Shown here in pieces: positions 25,241 to 36,910 of a stretch of 64,000 nt of DNA. The translations under genes were made by a program, and so were the position numbers. The notes under the pieces are model-generated. The model saw only the letters and a program-made list of their open reading frames with translations. It was not told the DNA's origin and did no database searches. Source of the stretch: Trichopria drosophilae (Eukaryota > Arthropoda > Insecta > Hymenoptera > Diapriidae); contig CM059586.1 of the NCBI GenBank assembly GCA_030407085.1, positions 91,819,501-91,883,500 on the forward strand, given 5' to 3'. Numbering within the stretch: position 1 is the first letter of the stretch; every line of letters starts with the position of its first letter.

Positions 25241-26976
25241 TTAAGTGACAGTAGGAAATTCTAAAGGTTGCTATGGTTCCTGTTATTCCATTTTTGTGAG
25301 ATTTAAGTCACTAGTTATAATCAGAATTAAACGTAAGTACTTTAGAAACGTTTATTAAAATTTTATATATTTTTTGGTTTTAAAATCCAATTTTGTAGTG
25401 ACCGAATAACGTTTTTGCATTTTGACCCTCTGTTTTGAATCCGCAATTTTGAATTTTGAAAATGTGTGCGCATTTTCGTAAACAGCGACCCAGAAAACTC
25501 CCGAATAACAGAATTTAGCTAAATTGCTTGTAAAGAAAAATACAGGCCTGAAAGGGTTAAACTGAACGCAGAAAAGAATAAGACAAGTTGGGTTAGATTA
25601 CATCTTTACCTCTTTGTAGTACAAGGTATCCCTTAATCTGTACCAGGGTGTTTATGAGCTCCAGTGAAGTATTTATAGGGTCAAAAAATATGGAGGTAAA
25701 ATTGGATCTTGAAGATTAAACATGATATAATCAATACATACTTTATTGCATTACAATCTCGGGCAAAAAAAAATCTCCGAATAAAAGATCCTACGAGATC
25801 ATAAAGATCCCCAAATAAAAGCATACTCGATCACCTAACCTAACACTTATGTGTATATATATATATCAATGATACCACATTATACAATTTCCTGTGGTAC
25901 TTGATACATATAGTTTACGCAATTAAACTTCGAAACAACCACTTTTAAAAATCAAAATATAAAACTGGGTGATGGCATACTATAGGAATGCAAAACGGTG
26001 ATCAGTTTCGAAATTATCAAATTGGTAGAGGATCTTTTGTAAAAAATACAAAGGATAAAAATAATTCAGGATATATTTGTCAAGGGTCTATTTCCAGGAA
26101 TTTATTGACCTATCACCCTACTGCAAATACTACAAAAGGTTATTGAAATTATGATATGATCAGGAAATTACCAAACAATAGACTGCATTATTTTTTTGAA
26201 ATTTTGAAAAACAAGTCTTCTTGTATTATTTTGCTGAAATTTTTTGTGTCTGCTGAATACAAAACTCATCAAAATTAATTTTAAAATATCGAATAAAGAA
26301 TGTGGAAAACTTGAAATTTAGGCTAAAATTACATGATAGGTCATTTTTTTAGTCACTGATTCCTAAACTATAGCCGCAATATAATGCAAAACTATAGGAA
26401 ACAAGTAGAATGGAACACCTACTCTCTTCAGATCTCCTATATACCACTAATATAATTAGTAGACTTTTAAAATTAGTAAAATTCTACCAAATCGTTTTAA
26501 TGATTATTATGTGTTACTGAAAAATGTTGATGGAGTCAAAAATAGTGATTCATACTTTCGTACTTACATAAGAAGGTAAATTTGTTAAATATTCAAAATA
26601 TTGAAAAACATTTTTAGATTTTTATAGCATTGTTTTTATTAAAATAATACCCACATATTTTACAGCGAATAATCTTGAATTAAAATTTTTTTTAGCAATT
26701 TTTTCATGTTTAGCCCTCGTTTAAGTTAGTTAAGTCGATTATTTTGATTAAATTTATTATAGCGAATTTGATTTATAATTTATGAAGAAAAATATTGTAT
26801 TAATTTATACAATGGACTGTCAAGTATTTATTCAACATAGAAGTGTCCTAGCTTTCCATCAAAATGAAATTATCAATGAACTGTAATTTTTATCCCCGAA
26901 AATTAGGAACTATCCAAAATTGTTTATTTTAACATCTTTCATACTCTCCAAAACTGAATTTTTCTCTAATGAAATA
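25241..26976. other. AT-rich intron, nothing clear
   Basis: This is very AT-rich with scattered short homopolymers, an (AT) run near 25857 and no recognisable gene or terminal repeats. The stretch at 25420-25460 carries a reversed trace of the AAAATTCAAAATGG motif. Confidence 0.45.
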
Positions 26977-27228
26977 CAGTAGAGTCCCTGTATAATTGTA
27001 ACTCGCTACATTTGCATCCCACCATAATTTTCCGCTTCCGTCCCGTTATATTTGTCTGTCACCGCTCTTTTTCCCCCACTTTGCGGGTTGCGGCCTCAGG
27101 AAGGGCCGGCTATGACGTCACGAGCGTAGCGCGATTGAGAAGAGTGGGAGAAGCGGCGCTCCCCTTCTTTTGACAAATACAAGGAAAAGTAGAGGAACCG
27201 AGCAAACAAATATACTGGGACTCTACTC
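26977..27228. mobile_element. CAGTAGAGTCC MITE, copy 1 (252 bp)
   Basis: TIRs are CAGTAGAGTCCCTGTATAAT and, at the right, TATACTGGGACTCTACT(C). TA lies outside both ends (26975-26976, 27229-27230). The interior is GC-rich with TGACGTCACGAGCGTAGCGCG and GAGTGGGAGAAGCGGCGC. Two more copies lie at 33361 and 43565. There is no transposase; TA target and CAGT ends suggest mobilisation by a pogo or other Tc1/mariner-type transposase. It ends 325 bp from the Rx homeodomain exon. Confidence 0.88.
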
Positions 27229-27552
27229 TAGTAGTTTTTCACATTTTATTAACAAAATTCATCATCACTCTAAGGTGTAACTTACTTTTTGTTTATGATT
27301 TTATTATAAACAAATTTATAACTTTTCAAATTTAGAGAGCTAGGAAGTTGTGGCATAACTTGTAAACTGGAAAATTGATGTCATTTTTAGCGAAATAGAC
27401 CTTCATCTGGTAGTAACGGGGTTCATAATTTGAAAAATTATGTATTGTGGTTGAATATTACTATTAAAGTCCGTTTAATTTAGGTTTCCGATAGCACAAA
27501 GTCTACGCCTAAACGTATAACTTGAGAATATGAATTTTTTATTAGATCTTAC

Positions 27553-27758
27553 CTGAACGCGTACTTCTGGCAGACACACTTTCGAGGCAAGTTCTTCGCG
27601 GGAGTAGACATCAGGATAATGGGATTTTTCGAACGCTCTTTCTAATTCATGCAACTGGTAAGTTGTAAAAGTAGTTCTGTTACGACGGTGTTTTTTCTTG
27701 CTAGGTGGTCCGTCATTAGCTTCTTCATCACTGACAGCACCCTGAGAATTGCTTTCGC
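27553..27758 (-). CDS. Rx: Rx homeodomain exon (helices 1-2 and start of helix 3)
   Basis: This internal exon encodes 68 full codons after a split glycine. It begins [18 protein letters not shown], an acidic linker, then [36 protein letters not shown] and [31 protein letters not shown] and [13 protein letters not shown] are hallmark Rx homeodomain strings; the Aristaless and Paired families differ here. With His1 as homeodomain residue 1, the exon ends at residue 46, just before Val47-Trp48-Phe49-Gln50-Asn51. Splice signals on the minus strand are clear: a pyrimidine-rich CTCTTTTATTTCAG acceptor and CAG/GTAAGA donor. The acceptor phase matches the exon at 63844. Residues 36 (Ser) and 39 (Cys) differ from the Met/Asn I expect in fly Rx. 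The exon with the recognition helix and the C-terminal OAR domain is not seen in the window. Confidence 0.93.
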
Positions 27759-28039
27759 CTGAAATAAAAGAGATTTTTAAATGTTATTATATATGTATTT
27801 CGTAAAATATACATGTGTATGATATATTTATTATTTATAAATATTTGTATATAAAATGTGACTTTTATATGCCAGAAGAAATCGAAGTTCAAGCGACATT
27901 GAAATGGTTGAAAATACATTATTTATGATGTTCTTGTAAAATTTTAATGGATATAAAAAAGTTTGTTCCCTTCATTTTTAATTTGATTCGTCCTTTCGGT
28001 ATCATCAAGTTACTACTAATTTGGATAGTTGGTAAAAGG

Positions 28040-28250
28040 TACTTATCAAATAGTATACAAATAAAAAAGCCGACAGGTCAAAAAGACCGACAAATCAAAA
28101 AGCCGAAAGGTCCAAAAAGTGACAGTTAAAACCAACAGTAACAAAAGTGACATTTCAAAAAACGACTGTCGGTTTCTCGACTGTCGGTTTTTGTACTGTC
28201 AGTTTTTTTACTTTTCGGCCTTTTGATTTGTCAGTTTTTCAACCTTGCAC
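28040..28250. repeat. Inverted simple repeat (GACAGGTCAAAAAG type)
   Basis: The left half reads GCCGACAGGTCAAAAAGACCGACAAATC..AAAGCCGAAAGG and the right half is its approximate reverse complement (CTGTCGGTTTCTCGACTGTCGG..TTTTCGGCCTTTTGATTTGTCAG). The same words recur alone at 39975-40025 (ACCTGTCGGCTTTTTGATTTGTCG). It is a palindromic cluster of a roughly 14-bp unit. Confidence 0.7.
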
Positions 28251-28261
28251 CCCTTTCTAAA

Positions 28262-28385
28262 TTCATTGGAGTGAAAAATGAGTCACTCTATCACAAATAG
28301 TGAAATTTCCATTCTATTGAGAGTGATATTTCACTCATCTAGGAGTGAGTTTTATTTCTGTCACTCTTGATGGAGCGAAATTTTT
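28262..28385. repeat. Cluster of GAGTGA / TCACTC words
   Basis: The words GAGTGAAAAATGAGTCACTC, GAGAGTGATATTTCACTC, GGAGTGAG and TGTCACTCTTGA alternate in both orientations within about 120 bp, with TTTCACT/AGTGAAAT joins. This may be a degenerate palindromic element. Confidence 0.5.
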
Positions 28386-28859
28386 ATTCTTTATAGAAAA
28401 GTAGCACAATTTTCACTTCAAGGAACTTAGAGAAATATTACTTACAAGTGATAAGAAAGGTACGAAGTTTTAAAAGTAAGGACACTTCTAAACTCTTTGT
28501 AAAATCCTCTTCTATAGAATATTATAACCGCTTTTCCTGATATTTTAACATCAAAATTTTCTTAGAATGTAATATCAGTGACAGCCCTAATTTGGCACTA
28601 ATTCTGCCACAATGATAACGATTCGGGAATTTTGTATGGTTTGCTAGTACACCACTCGAACCCGATTAACTGACCAGAATATTATTTTTCATGTAAAAAA
28701 TTGTCCCTAATTAGGGAAGCCATGATAAGACCCGATGATGAGCTCCAACAGTCTTCGGGATGCCTAGATATAATTTCCTGGCGGGAAGAATTCAATACAA
28801 TAAATTTGCATGGATTCACAAACTTGATTTAAGTGGATTTTTATTTATCAATTTCAATC

Positions 28860-29520
28860 CATTTTCGTTTCCGGGGATAAGCATAGGGTAACTTAAGGTA
28901 AGAGCGGTAAAGGGGAAGGGAAACGATCGACAAAACGAAGGGGCAAATATCCCCTTCCAGGTTCTATCGTTCATCTGCTTGACGGGGAGTGTTGCACGGG
29001 CAATACCGTTCGAGCCATTATTGATTGTTGTTGATAATTAGCCAGTACAGACGCGTCAATCACCGTGCCAAGGCGAGGTTATTAGGCTGTTGGTTAGCCG
29101 GCCCAGTGAAACTTGGTAGTCGAGGCTACGGCTCGCCATTGAGCTACCTGATTACCTCCCACAATTCGATCTAATGCACTGAGCTGCGATGCGAGAAGGT
29201 TAATTATGCAACTAATGAGACTCTGAATATACACACGAGCTTCCGGGTCGGAACGGGAGATACGGGAGCCCCCGGAGTAGGCCGTAATTTCATGTGGCTG
29301 ATGAACATTTTATAATCAATTTAATCTTTAATGAAGCCGTGAATATTGCGATTAATCGCAGGACAATGCACCGGCAATTTATCGATTTAGCAGGTGCACG
29401 AGTTACACGCCGGCGATATACTGGGATTGTATTGCAATTAATCATCGTTGATGAACAGTAGCGATGTAACGACATTGGATGTACTGGTTTTCGATCGAGG
29501 AATTTATATGCAATTTCCAT
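28860..29520. promoter_or_regulatory. Strong enhancer-like island near the homeodomain exon
   Basis: About 650 bp of complex GC-richer sequence carry many homeodomain-type cores: GTTGATAATTAGCC, GTTAATTATGCAACTAATGAG, ATAATCAATTTAATC, TTGCGATTAATCGCAGG and TTGCAATTAATCATCG. It also holds CCCGGAGTAGGCC and CGCCGGCGATATACTGGG. Core density in a non-simple sequence 1.1 kb upstream (in gene sense) of the Rx homeodomain exon makes it the best candidate cis-regulatory element here, possibly autoregulatory. No coding frame fits. Confidence 0.45.
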
Positions 29521-30332
29521 TGTTACTTGGAAAATGGTTAATTGTATTTACTAGAAAAATTGTTGGTTTTACGATCTTAGATTGTTAAATATGGCATAAA
29601 CATCGGTAAACGTTTACAATTAGTTCAAGATCCCAAATCAACTTTACATTGCAGTACATTAACTGATTTTTATCTCCTGATTATTTATAAATTACTGGTC
29701 GGACAAATTGCAGCCGCCATTTTGAAAAATTCTAAAAGAAACATTTTTTGTATTTGTTTCAAAAAAACAAGGGTATTATAAAAATCTATTTCAAACCGAA
29801 TATATACGGTCAGTAATTCAAATAACTCAAATTTCTCATTTAGATCATCAGCAAAGTAAGGATTATTTTGGTACTGTTAGTATATTTTTTGTATATTTTT
29901 TGCACGGAGTTCCTCCTCCCCAGTACACCGCTTCCCCCTATATTTCAAATATTACAATTGAAAGAAGCAACATTTCATCATTATGATCATGATGACCAAA
30001 AATTTAAGTTAAATTACCAAAAGAGATCAGATTTAATAAATGTAATGTTAGAGCTGGTGAGTAGCTTATGTGTTGGACGGGAGAACTCCGCATTTTTATA
30101 CTACCCTAATCTAACTAACCAATGTTTTTGGTGAGATCAAACCAACTTTGGGATGGACCCTTGTAATTGTTGTAATGCATATAAATGTCACAAACTTTTC
30201 CCAGTACAATCAGTCGAAAAAAATAGAATTTCGTTTTAAGGAATTTTTGTTGAAACAATATACCCAAAGTTAGTTGCAAACTGGAGATTTTATAATATTT
30301 GTAAAATGTTTTGCTAAAGTTTCACATATATA

Positions 30333-30548
30333 CAGTCCTCTCTCCGTAATTGCTGTCAGGTCGGGGCAGAATTTCCCCTCAGGCCCTCATAATTGCTTTG
30401 TGCTGTTCCCGCCTGAACCTTTCTCCGTGCCCGAAACATTGCGCATGCGCACATTTTCCTTCCTTCTTACAGTGCCCCTGGACAACCATTAAGGATGAAA
30501 TTAGGAAGACAACAATTATGGAGGGAAACAATTACGGAGGGAGTACTG
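30333..30548. mobile_element. CAGTCCTCTCTCC MITE (216 bp)
   Basis: The left end CAGTCCTCTCTCCGTAATTG mirrors the right end CAATTACGGAGGGAGTACTG, with two mismatches in 20. The left flank is TA; the right flank CA may be a mutated TA. The interior holds GCGCATGCGCAC. No protein is encoded. Confidence 0.8.
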
Positions 30549-33360
30549 CATTATTTTCGTACCAGAATATCACATTTGTCAGAACACCTAATACATTTCA
30601 TAATAAAGTATAAGATAAGAAATATTACAACAAAATTTGTAAAAATAAATACGGTTATAAGCAACTCTACAATAGTTATACAAAAGAAATATATAAAATG
30701 ACGAATTTGTATACCGAGCATTAAAATTTAGTATAATAATCAAGCTTAGTACAAGTTGTATGTAATATTTGTAGTACTTTTTGGTTTCGTCAGTCACCAA
30801 ACGAAATCAGTAAAATTCGACTACACCATCACACGAATTGCACTATGTACCCAATAGGTGCAATATGGTAGTAGATTTTCCCATTCCACCAGTTACTTTC
30901 TAATCATAAACGCTATAAATCCAAATATTCTTGTAAATTGAAGTAAATATAAAAATTGCCTCAATATAGATTTTTATGTAAAAAAATACTAATATGTACA
31001 GAATTTAACGTCTTCGTTTAAAAAGTAATTCATAAAAATTAATGACACAATAATGGTCGCTCGGTAAAAAAAAACTTACAGAGTTATTATTATTCGTTTT
31101 GCTACATCGTCATTCTGCTTTTAGTAGAATGTTCCTTTTAATTCCATTTTCACCAAAATGGAAGAATAATAGCATCGTCCATGAATGATTTCAAGCAGTG
31201 GCAGTATGGCATGAATACACATATCCACTCGACAGATACAAATCCATTCACACTTGAGAAGCAGATTAGCTGTTACATCTATTTTCTTCTCGTATACTAT
31301 CCTCTGTCAGGCACTTTTTAAACTCGACTTCTTAATTTATACTTGCAGATTTGTCTGTTGCGTATGTCAACTTGTCACTTCGCGACGGGTTTATTACTAC
31401 AAGTGTGATGCGCATAGAGAAATTTCAGGTAACAATTTTCGACTAGTAAAATGCGTAATTAATTATACAAATTTCACAAATTTTAAAAGAATTAAAAAAA
31501 ATTTAGGTACATTTCTGAGGATATTATAATCGTAGTAGTACAGTAGAATTTTTAAGAAAAATACTTAGCCGCGAAATATTTTCGACCGATTATGTCGATC
31601 ATGAAATAAACTATTTTGCCCTAAGCTTTTGTACTCTGTAACTTAAATAACTTTTCCATCTAATCTATAAATGCTATTAAATAGTTTCACATTGTTATTT
31701 CTACATTATCTAAATATTTCAGTAAAATGTTGTTGAATTTTGAACCTACAGTTGAGACATATTTACAAAATTGCAACAAAATTCATGAACGATTTTATAA
31801 TTTTGCTAAATTTCGTTAAAATTATACAAATGCTAGTTTATGCAAACTTGTTGTTAAACATGTCGAATTCGTGAATTTCAGCGAAATTCAGTAAATGTCA
31901 GCACAATAAATGTCAATTTGCGTTTGTAAAGAATGAGCGAATTTCAGCAAAATTCAATGTTTTGGATTATTGGCCCAAAATAAATGTACTCCCTTGAACA
32001 TTTCTTCCTAGAAGAAATTGAAGAAAAGATTCATAGAGTATCTTTTTTACATTTCACGCTTTTTCTCTGAGTATCAATTAAGCTAATTAGTCTAATAAAC
32101 TTGTATCGTATAAGATAAATAATAGTTGAGAAATCACTTTCATTGTAAGAGAATACGACACACCAAAAATAAGAATTTTTATAAATCCGATTAATTATTT
32201 ATTTTACTCCCAAAGGACACTTTTTGCTGCTTCAATTTCATTCAATTTTTTCTTATCAAAAAGTTAAACAAAATTAAAAGGTACATATCCTACTAATTTT
32301 AAGGTCGCTTTTGAAGATCAACACTGCCTGCACTGCCAACACTGTCAACACTGCCTGAGTTTCAGACATCAGCCACAAAATTGGGATTTAATCTTGTCAA
32401 TTTTCTCGAGTTTTTAGAATATTGGCGTTCTATTGAAACTATGTACAAAAGCGGTCAAAATATTTGAATTTTAAGAGCAAATTTACATTTTACGCCCCAT
32501 AGCATTTTAACGACCTCAAAATGACAAAAATTTTCACCGAATATTTCCAAACGCTCAAACCCAAAAAGAGAGCTGCTTTCAATAAATGCTAAGAATGAAA
32601 AGTTCTTAAAATTCATTGAAAAATGTAGTAGAACTTATTAAGATTTATAAATACAATTTTATGTTGTTTTTTTTACATATAACAAAAATTAATTTAATAT
32701 CCTGCTCTTAAAATGTGTTTCAAAAGAGACTAGTTCGTTTTTAATTAAATTTGCTTTTTAAATACGAAAGATAACTCTTGTTCTGCATGAGTTATATTCA
32801 TAATACGTTATACTTTTACTTGCCTTTATTATATCTAATAATCCAAAATATAATTAAAAAACACGCAATAAAATTAAATAATTTACTCTTAACACCAAAA
32901 CTGAAGACGAAACAATAATTATGTATTTGCGCTTTTGACAATTTCTGACAAACTTGCAGGTAATTGATCCCTGCATTTTTCCAGTGGGTGACCACGCGAG
33001 GTTTCATTATCGCTGTGAGTAATGGTCTTACCCTTGCCTAAAGGTACCACCTGTATTCCCAGTCGAGCATAATTTAGTTTTGGTTTGCAAGCACTAGGTG
33101 ACTGCTTCGTAATGATATTTATGCTTTGCTCAGTTTCTCATTATAAACATTTCGTGCTTACTGTTTGTTGCACTTTTGACCCTTTCCCCTTTTTAAACAC
33201 GCTCCTTTCAAAGCGCATTATGCAGAATTTTATTTCGTTTATGAGTTATGTGGTAAATAACAATATGTTTATGCAATAATACGATGCATATTTACGCGAT
33301 TCTTAAGAGATTACAAATTAGTTTTTATCGACCGTTATGTACTCTTATATTTTCAGAATT
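30549..33360. other. Very AT-rich intron
   Basis: No exon or bounded element is seen. At 31690-31950 there is a loose cluster of AAATTTCGCTGAAATTC-type words (GTGAATTTCAGCGAAATTCAG), repeated by chance or as an old tandem unit. A GC-poor background dominates the rest. Confidence 0.45.
32319..32358. repeat. Short CAACACTGC tandem repeat
   Basis: Four imperfect units of CAACACTGCC/TGCACTGC/CAACACTGT/CAACACTGCC stand in about 40 bp. Confidence 0.8.
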
Positions 33361-33616
33361 CAGTAAAGTCCTAGTATAATTGCATCTCACTATATTTGCG
33401 TCCCAGCATATTTGCCTAGTTCCGGATGTTATATTTATCTGTCATGGCTCTCTTCTTCCCCCACCTACTTGCAGCAGGATGGGCCTGCTGTAATGTCACG
33501 AACATAACGCGATTCAGGCGAGTGGGAGAAGCGTCGGTCCCCTTCTGTTGGTTAATATAACCAGACGGGAGGGGTAGGCGAGGAACCGAGCGGGCCAATA
33601 TACCGAGACTCTAATG
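33361..33616. mobile_element. CAGTAGAGTCC MITE, copy 2 (256 bp)
   Basis: Full-length relative of 26977-27228: CAGTAAAGTCCTAGTATAATTGC at the left, CCAATATACCGAGACTCTAATG at the right. Interior words align along the length (ATATTTGCGTCCCAGCATA, CTCTTCTTCCCCCAC, AACATAACGCGATTCAGGCG, GAGTGGGAGAAGCG). The right flank is TA, the left TT. Confidence 0.85.
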
Positions 33617-34839
33617 TATTTTGAATTTCTTTGAGCAAAATGCATACTTCTTCAACAGTGACTACTTTACTCGTGATAATAGGGATTTCATACAGGTGAC
33701 TTCATGAACTACGAATTTACACTTCGACAATGGTTAAATTGTCCGTTCTTTTTTTTATATACCTGTCAACATTAACACCCATCAACATTCAAGAGAGAAA
33801 AAATAAGTCTTAAAAGTACTTTCTATATTATATTACATTCAACATCTTCGGAGACTTTATTTCATTTCGAAATTATAGAAAATTTCTTGCATTAGTTAAT
33901 GTTTTTACTTAAACTCTTACTTTTATAGACAGAAAATTATAATATTTTGAATTGAAATAAAGCATTTTGTCTTTAGAGCAACTAAGTTCTTAGTTAAACC
34001 CTGAAAATTGGCGAAATTTGAGTCATATTATACAATTTAAACCTAACATTTTAAGTTGAAACACTACCTAGATTTTGGAAAATTAACGAAAATGAAACAA
34101 ACAAAATGGGATTTTCTGGTTGAATCTTTTTTAAAAATAATTGTTTGTTCCCTTACCATTTTTATTGGTCTAAAGCGTGTCTAAATTCGTCTTCCATGAC
34201 TATAGTTAAGGTAAATACAATAAGCAAGCTTACAAAATTGTCGGTTAAAATAAAATGGCGACGGCAATGACCAATTTCTTCTTAAAATTATACCATTTTC
34301 TTTTCTTGAAAACCGTAAACTTTAGAGAAAATTTCCATAAAACACCAGTATCTTAGAATAGATCAAAGAATATCCTCAACATTTTTCAGATTTTTTTCTA
34401 TACAATTTTTGTTCGTTGAAAAATTTGAAAAATGGCATTAAAAATTTAGCTTTTAGGGTATTCTTTAATCAACTTTAAGAAATTTTTGTGTTACGTATTT
34501 TTTTTAATTTGTATTTTTGATAAGAAACGCAAAAAACTCAAATTTGTTTATTGTTTAACCTACTTAAAATATAGTATGGAACGACTCCAGAAACTAATTA
34601 GATCTAAATTCGGCCTTTACAAACTGAAAAACAAGTTTATCTTTAAATCCCGTCGTACTGTTTGCGTAATATTGCGAGACGACAAAACGGGACGTATGTT
34701 CTTACAAGATCACAGATGCCAATTTTTTTAATTGCATTTTCGAGTTCTTTAGAGTCTGAAATATCGACATTTGATGAAACTGTAATTTTCATTGCCAACT
34801 TTTGGTCCAACCTTTAGTCTGGGTCGAAGTAATTGCGGA

Positions 34840-35240
34840 AGCAAGAAAATGACAGGCAGGCCCTTGGGCAGAAATTGCGATGTTTACACAGATATAGATG
34901 AGGAAAGCAAAGATTTTGGAATGGCCGATAGTATCAGTATCGCTGACTTGTAAAAGAGGTCTCGTATGGAAGCTCGTGCTTCTAGCTACTTAAGAGATTG
35001 ACATATAAGATAACATAATGGTCTGGACGGTCGGATTTATACCGAGTGCTGAACGACGACGCCTAATGGGGCGATCGTCGATAAAAATTTGAAACTTGCT
35101 GCCAGCGCCTTTTGATTTTTCGATGCCGCTATCCCGCCTTTCTTCCCTTCTTAATCCTTTTTTTCACTTATTGGCTTTTTGATTTTTTATAACGGCTTAA
35201 GAAATGAACGAGCGATTTTAAAGGTGTAAAAGGATTTTGG
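34840..35240. promoter_or_regulatory. GC-richer island with Hox-type motif
   Basis: It contains GGACGGTCGGATTTATACCG, GACGACGCCTAATGGGGCGATC and GTCGATAAAAATTTG, followed by GCCAGCGCC and CCGCTATCCCGCC. No coding frame. Candidate regulatory island on composition. Confidence 0.25.
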
Positions 35241-35789
35241 TGCGCGGGGATATCGAGATCCGAAGGTGATAATTAAAAGGTCATTATTTAATAAAGTCGG
35301 AATTAAAAAAAAATCTAATAATGTTGAGAAATATGCGGTAGCTAATGCGTAGCTGAAAATGCATTCCTATAGATCTATACGTCAAATACTTTTAAAATGG
35401 AGAGATTGGAATCCAATAGATTGACGAAACTAGGATTATGATCAATGATAGGACATTTTTTATTAGTTAATATATGGAATTATATGTGAATAGCTGTTCT
35501 TTTGTATGATTAAATGAAAAAAGTTGTTATTTTTAGATTTTTCGTTAACTAACTATTTTTAAAATATTATGACTACTTTAGTTTCAATACTAATAATTAA
35601 ATTCACAAAAGTTGCTACTCCATTTTAATATCGGGACTTTGTTTCCTCTTTCTAGAAAATGAACAATTAAGTATTGTAGGTTATCGAATACTGAAGTTCT
35701 TCTCATTGGCTGACTTTGCTGTATGATAATGTACTTGGTTAGTACTAGTATCTATCATTTACTAATAGTACATACACAGATTTTCGAGT

Positions 35790-35835
35790 AAACAAAGTTC
35801 CGAAAGGGTAGAAACATCGAAGTTTGAAGTCACAT
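35790..35835. mobile_element. Fragment related to the TIR element at 63592
   Basis: AACAAAGTTCCGAAAGGGTAGAAACATCGAAGTTTG matches the arm of the 63592-63807 element (AACAAAGTTCCGAAAATC..CCCGAAAGGCTAAAATTTCG) with an internal gap. It looks like an eroded solo arm. Confidence 0.4.
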
Positions 35836-36100
35836 ATTTTGAATCTAAAAAATTGTTTTATAGTACAATGAATAATTTAAAATAATAGTTATTAATAGTT
35901 ATGCTTCGGTTCGATACTCAGAAAGTGTACTATAATATCAAAATTTATTCCACAATACTTTCAAGTATCCACTAGTTCCACTAAAGAAATGCTGCTACAA
36001 CCGTTATTTCAGTTGCCTGAACTAATTAATTTGGTTTCTATTAACTGTACTGAAATAGCTGGTCGTGGTGCCTAAAGGTGTTGAAAAAGGCTTGCACATT

Positions 36101-36215
36101 CAAACCGTTTGATTAACGTAACCGAAGCATTTTGAGAAACTCAACCAAATAGTTTATCTCGCATAGCCAAACCGTTTGGTTAACGTAACCAAACCTTTTG
36201 GTTCTGGGGTTAATA
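36101..36215. repeat. 67-bp tandem duplication with AACCGTTTGGTTAACGTAACC motif
   Basis: CAAACCGTTTGATTAACGTAACCGAAGCATTTTG at 36101 recurs at 36168 as CAAACCGTTTGGTTAACGTAACCAAACCTTTTG. The unit is internally palindromic (AAACCGTTTGGTT, GGTTAACGTAACC). More AACCAAA words continue to 36320. Confidence 0.75.
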
Positions 36216-36469
36216 ATTATAAATGAACCGATTGATACATTCCGTTATTTAGTTAGGCCAACCAAACTTAGTCCACCTATACCGGCTTAGTTAGGAAATC
36301 AAATGTATTTGGTTTCGTGTACAAATAGCACGATGTGGTAAAAATTCATATTTAATATTGGCCAATATACACTTCTAATCGCGATATAGCATTTTATATC
36401 AATTAATTTACATTTCAACAAATTAATACTGACAATTATAAAAATTGGATCTGGCATTACCCGAACTCC

Positions 36470-36910
36470 AATTCTAAACTAGTGTGTGATTTAAACGCCA
36501 TCAACGATTACGAACGAAATGTTTGTAGCAACTACGTTTCTTTAAGCGTTTTAATTCAATAATCTCGCCTTGGATGTACTCGGTGGCAAGGCGATTTAAT
36601 CGAATAACCGTCGAGAACGATAATCGCATCGTAAGATCTTGGTGGAACCCGTATCTTAATTCATCGGAGTGAGTTCTGCCCTCTACCTTGGACTGACAGT
36701 TCTTCTCGTAATCTTCGTATAATGCGTTTCGATGAGATAGGTGTTAGCGTCGAAATATCTGGGGGCGTATACGAATGCTGGAATTAATTGCACGCACACC
36801 TTTATATCGACTTGCAACCACTTAACGCTCCTACAAAGTGAATAGCGCGACTAATTAGCGAAATACTGAATGATGCATGAGATTAATAAAACCGACTAGG
36901 TGTAAAAGCG
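36470..36910. promoter_or_regulatory. Enhancer-like GC-richer island
   Basis: About 440 bp of complex sequence with AACGATTACGAACGAAATG, AAGCGTTTTAATTCAATAATC, CGATTTAATCGAATAACCG, GGAATTAATTGCACGC and GCGACTAATTAGCG. Several TAAT/ATTA cores lie in non-repetitive context inside the Rx intron. No exon-like frame. Confidence 0.4.

Larger units (their letters stand above)
1..27552 (-). other. Rx: Rx intron downstream of homeodomain exon (incomplete)
   Basis: It starts with the canonical GTAAGATC donor after the exon ending at 27553. I looked on the minus strand for a codon run for VWFQNRRAKWRR preceded by AG and found none, so the next exon appears to lie beyond the window and this intron is at least 27.5 kb. 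The alternative, an exon too diverged to spot by eye, is unlikely because this segment is nearly invariant in the family. Confidence 0.7.
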
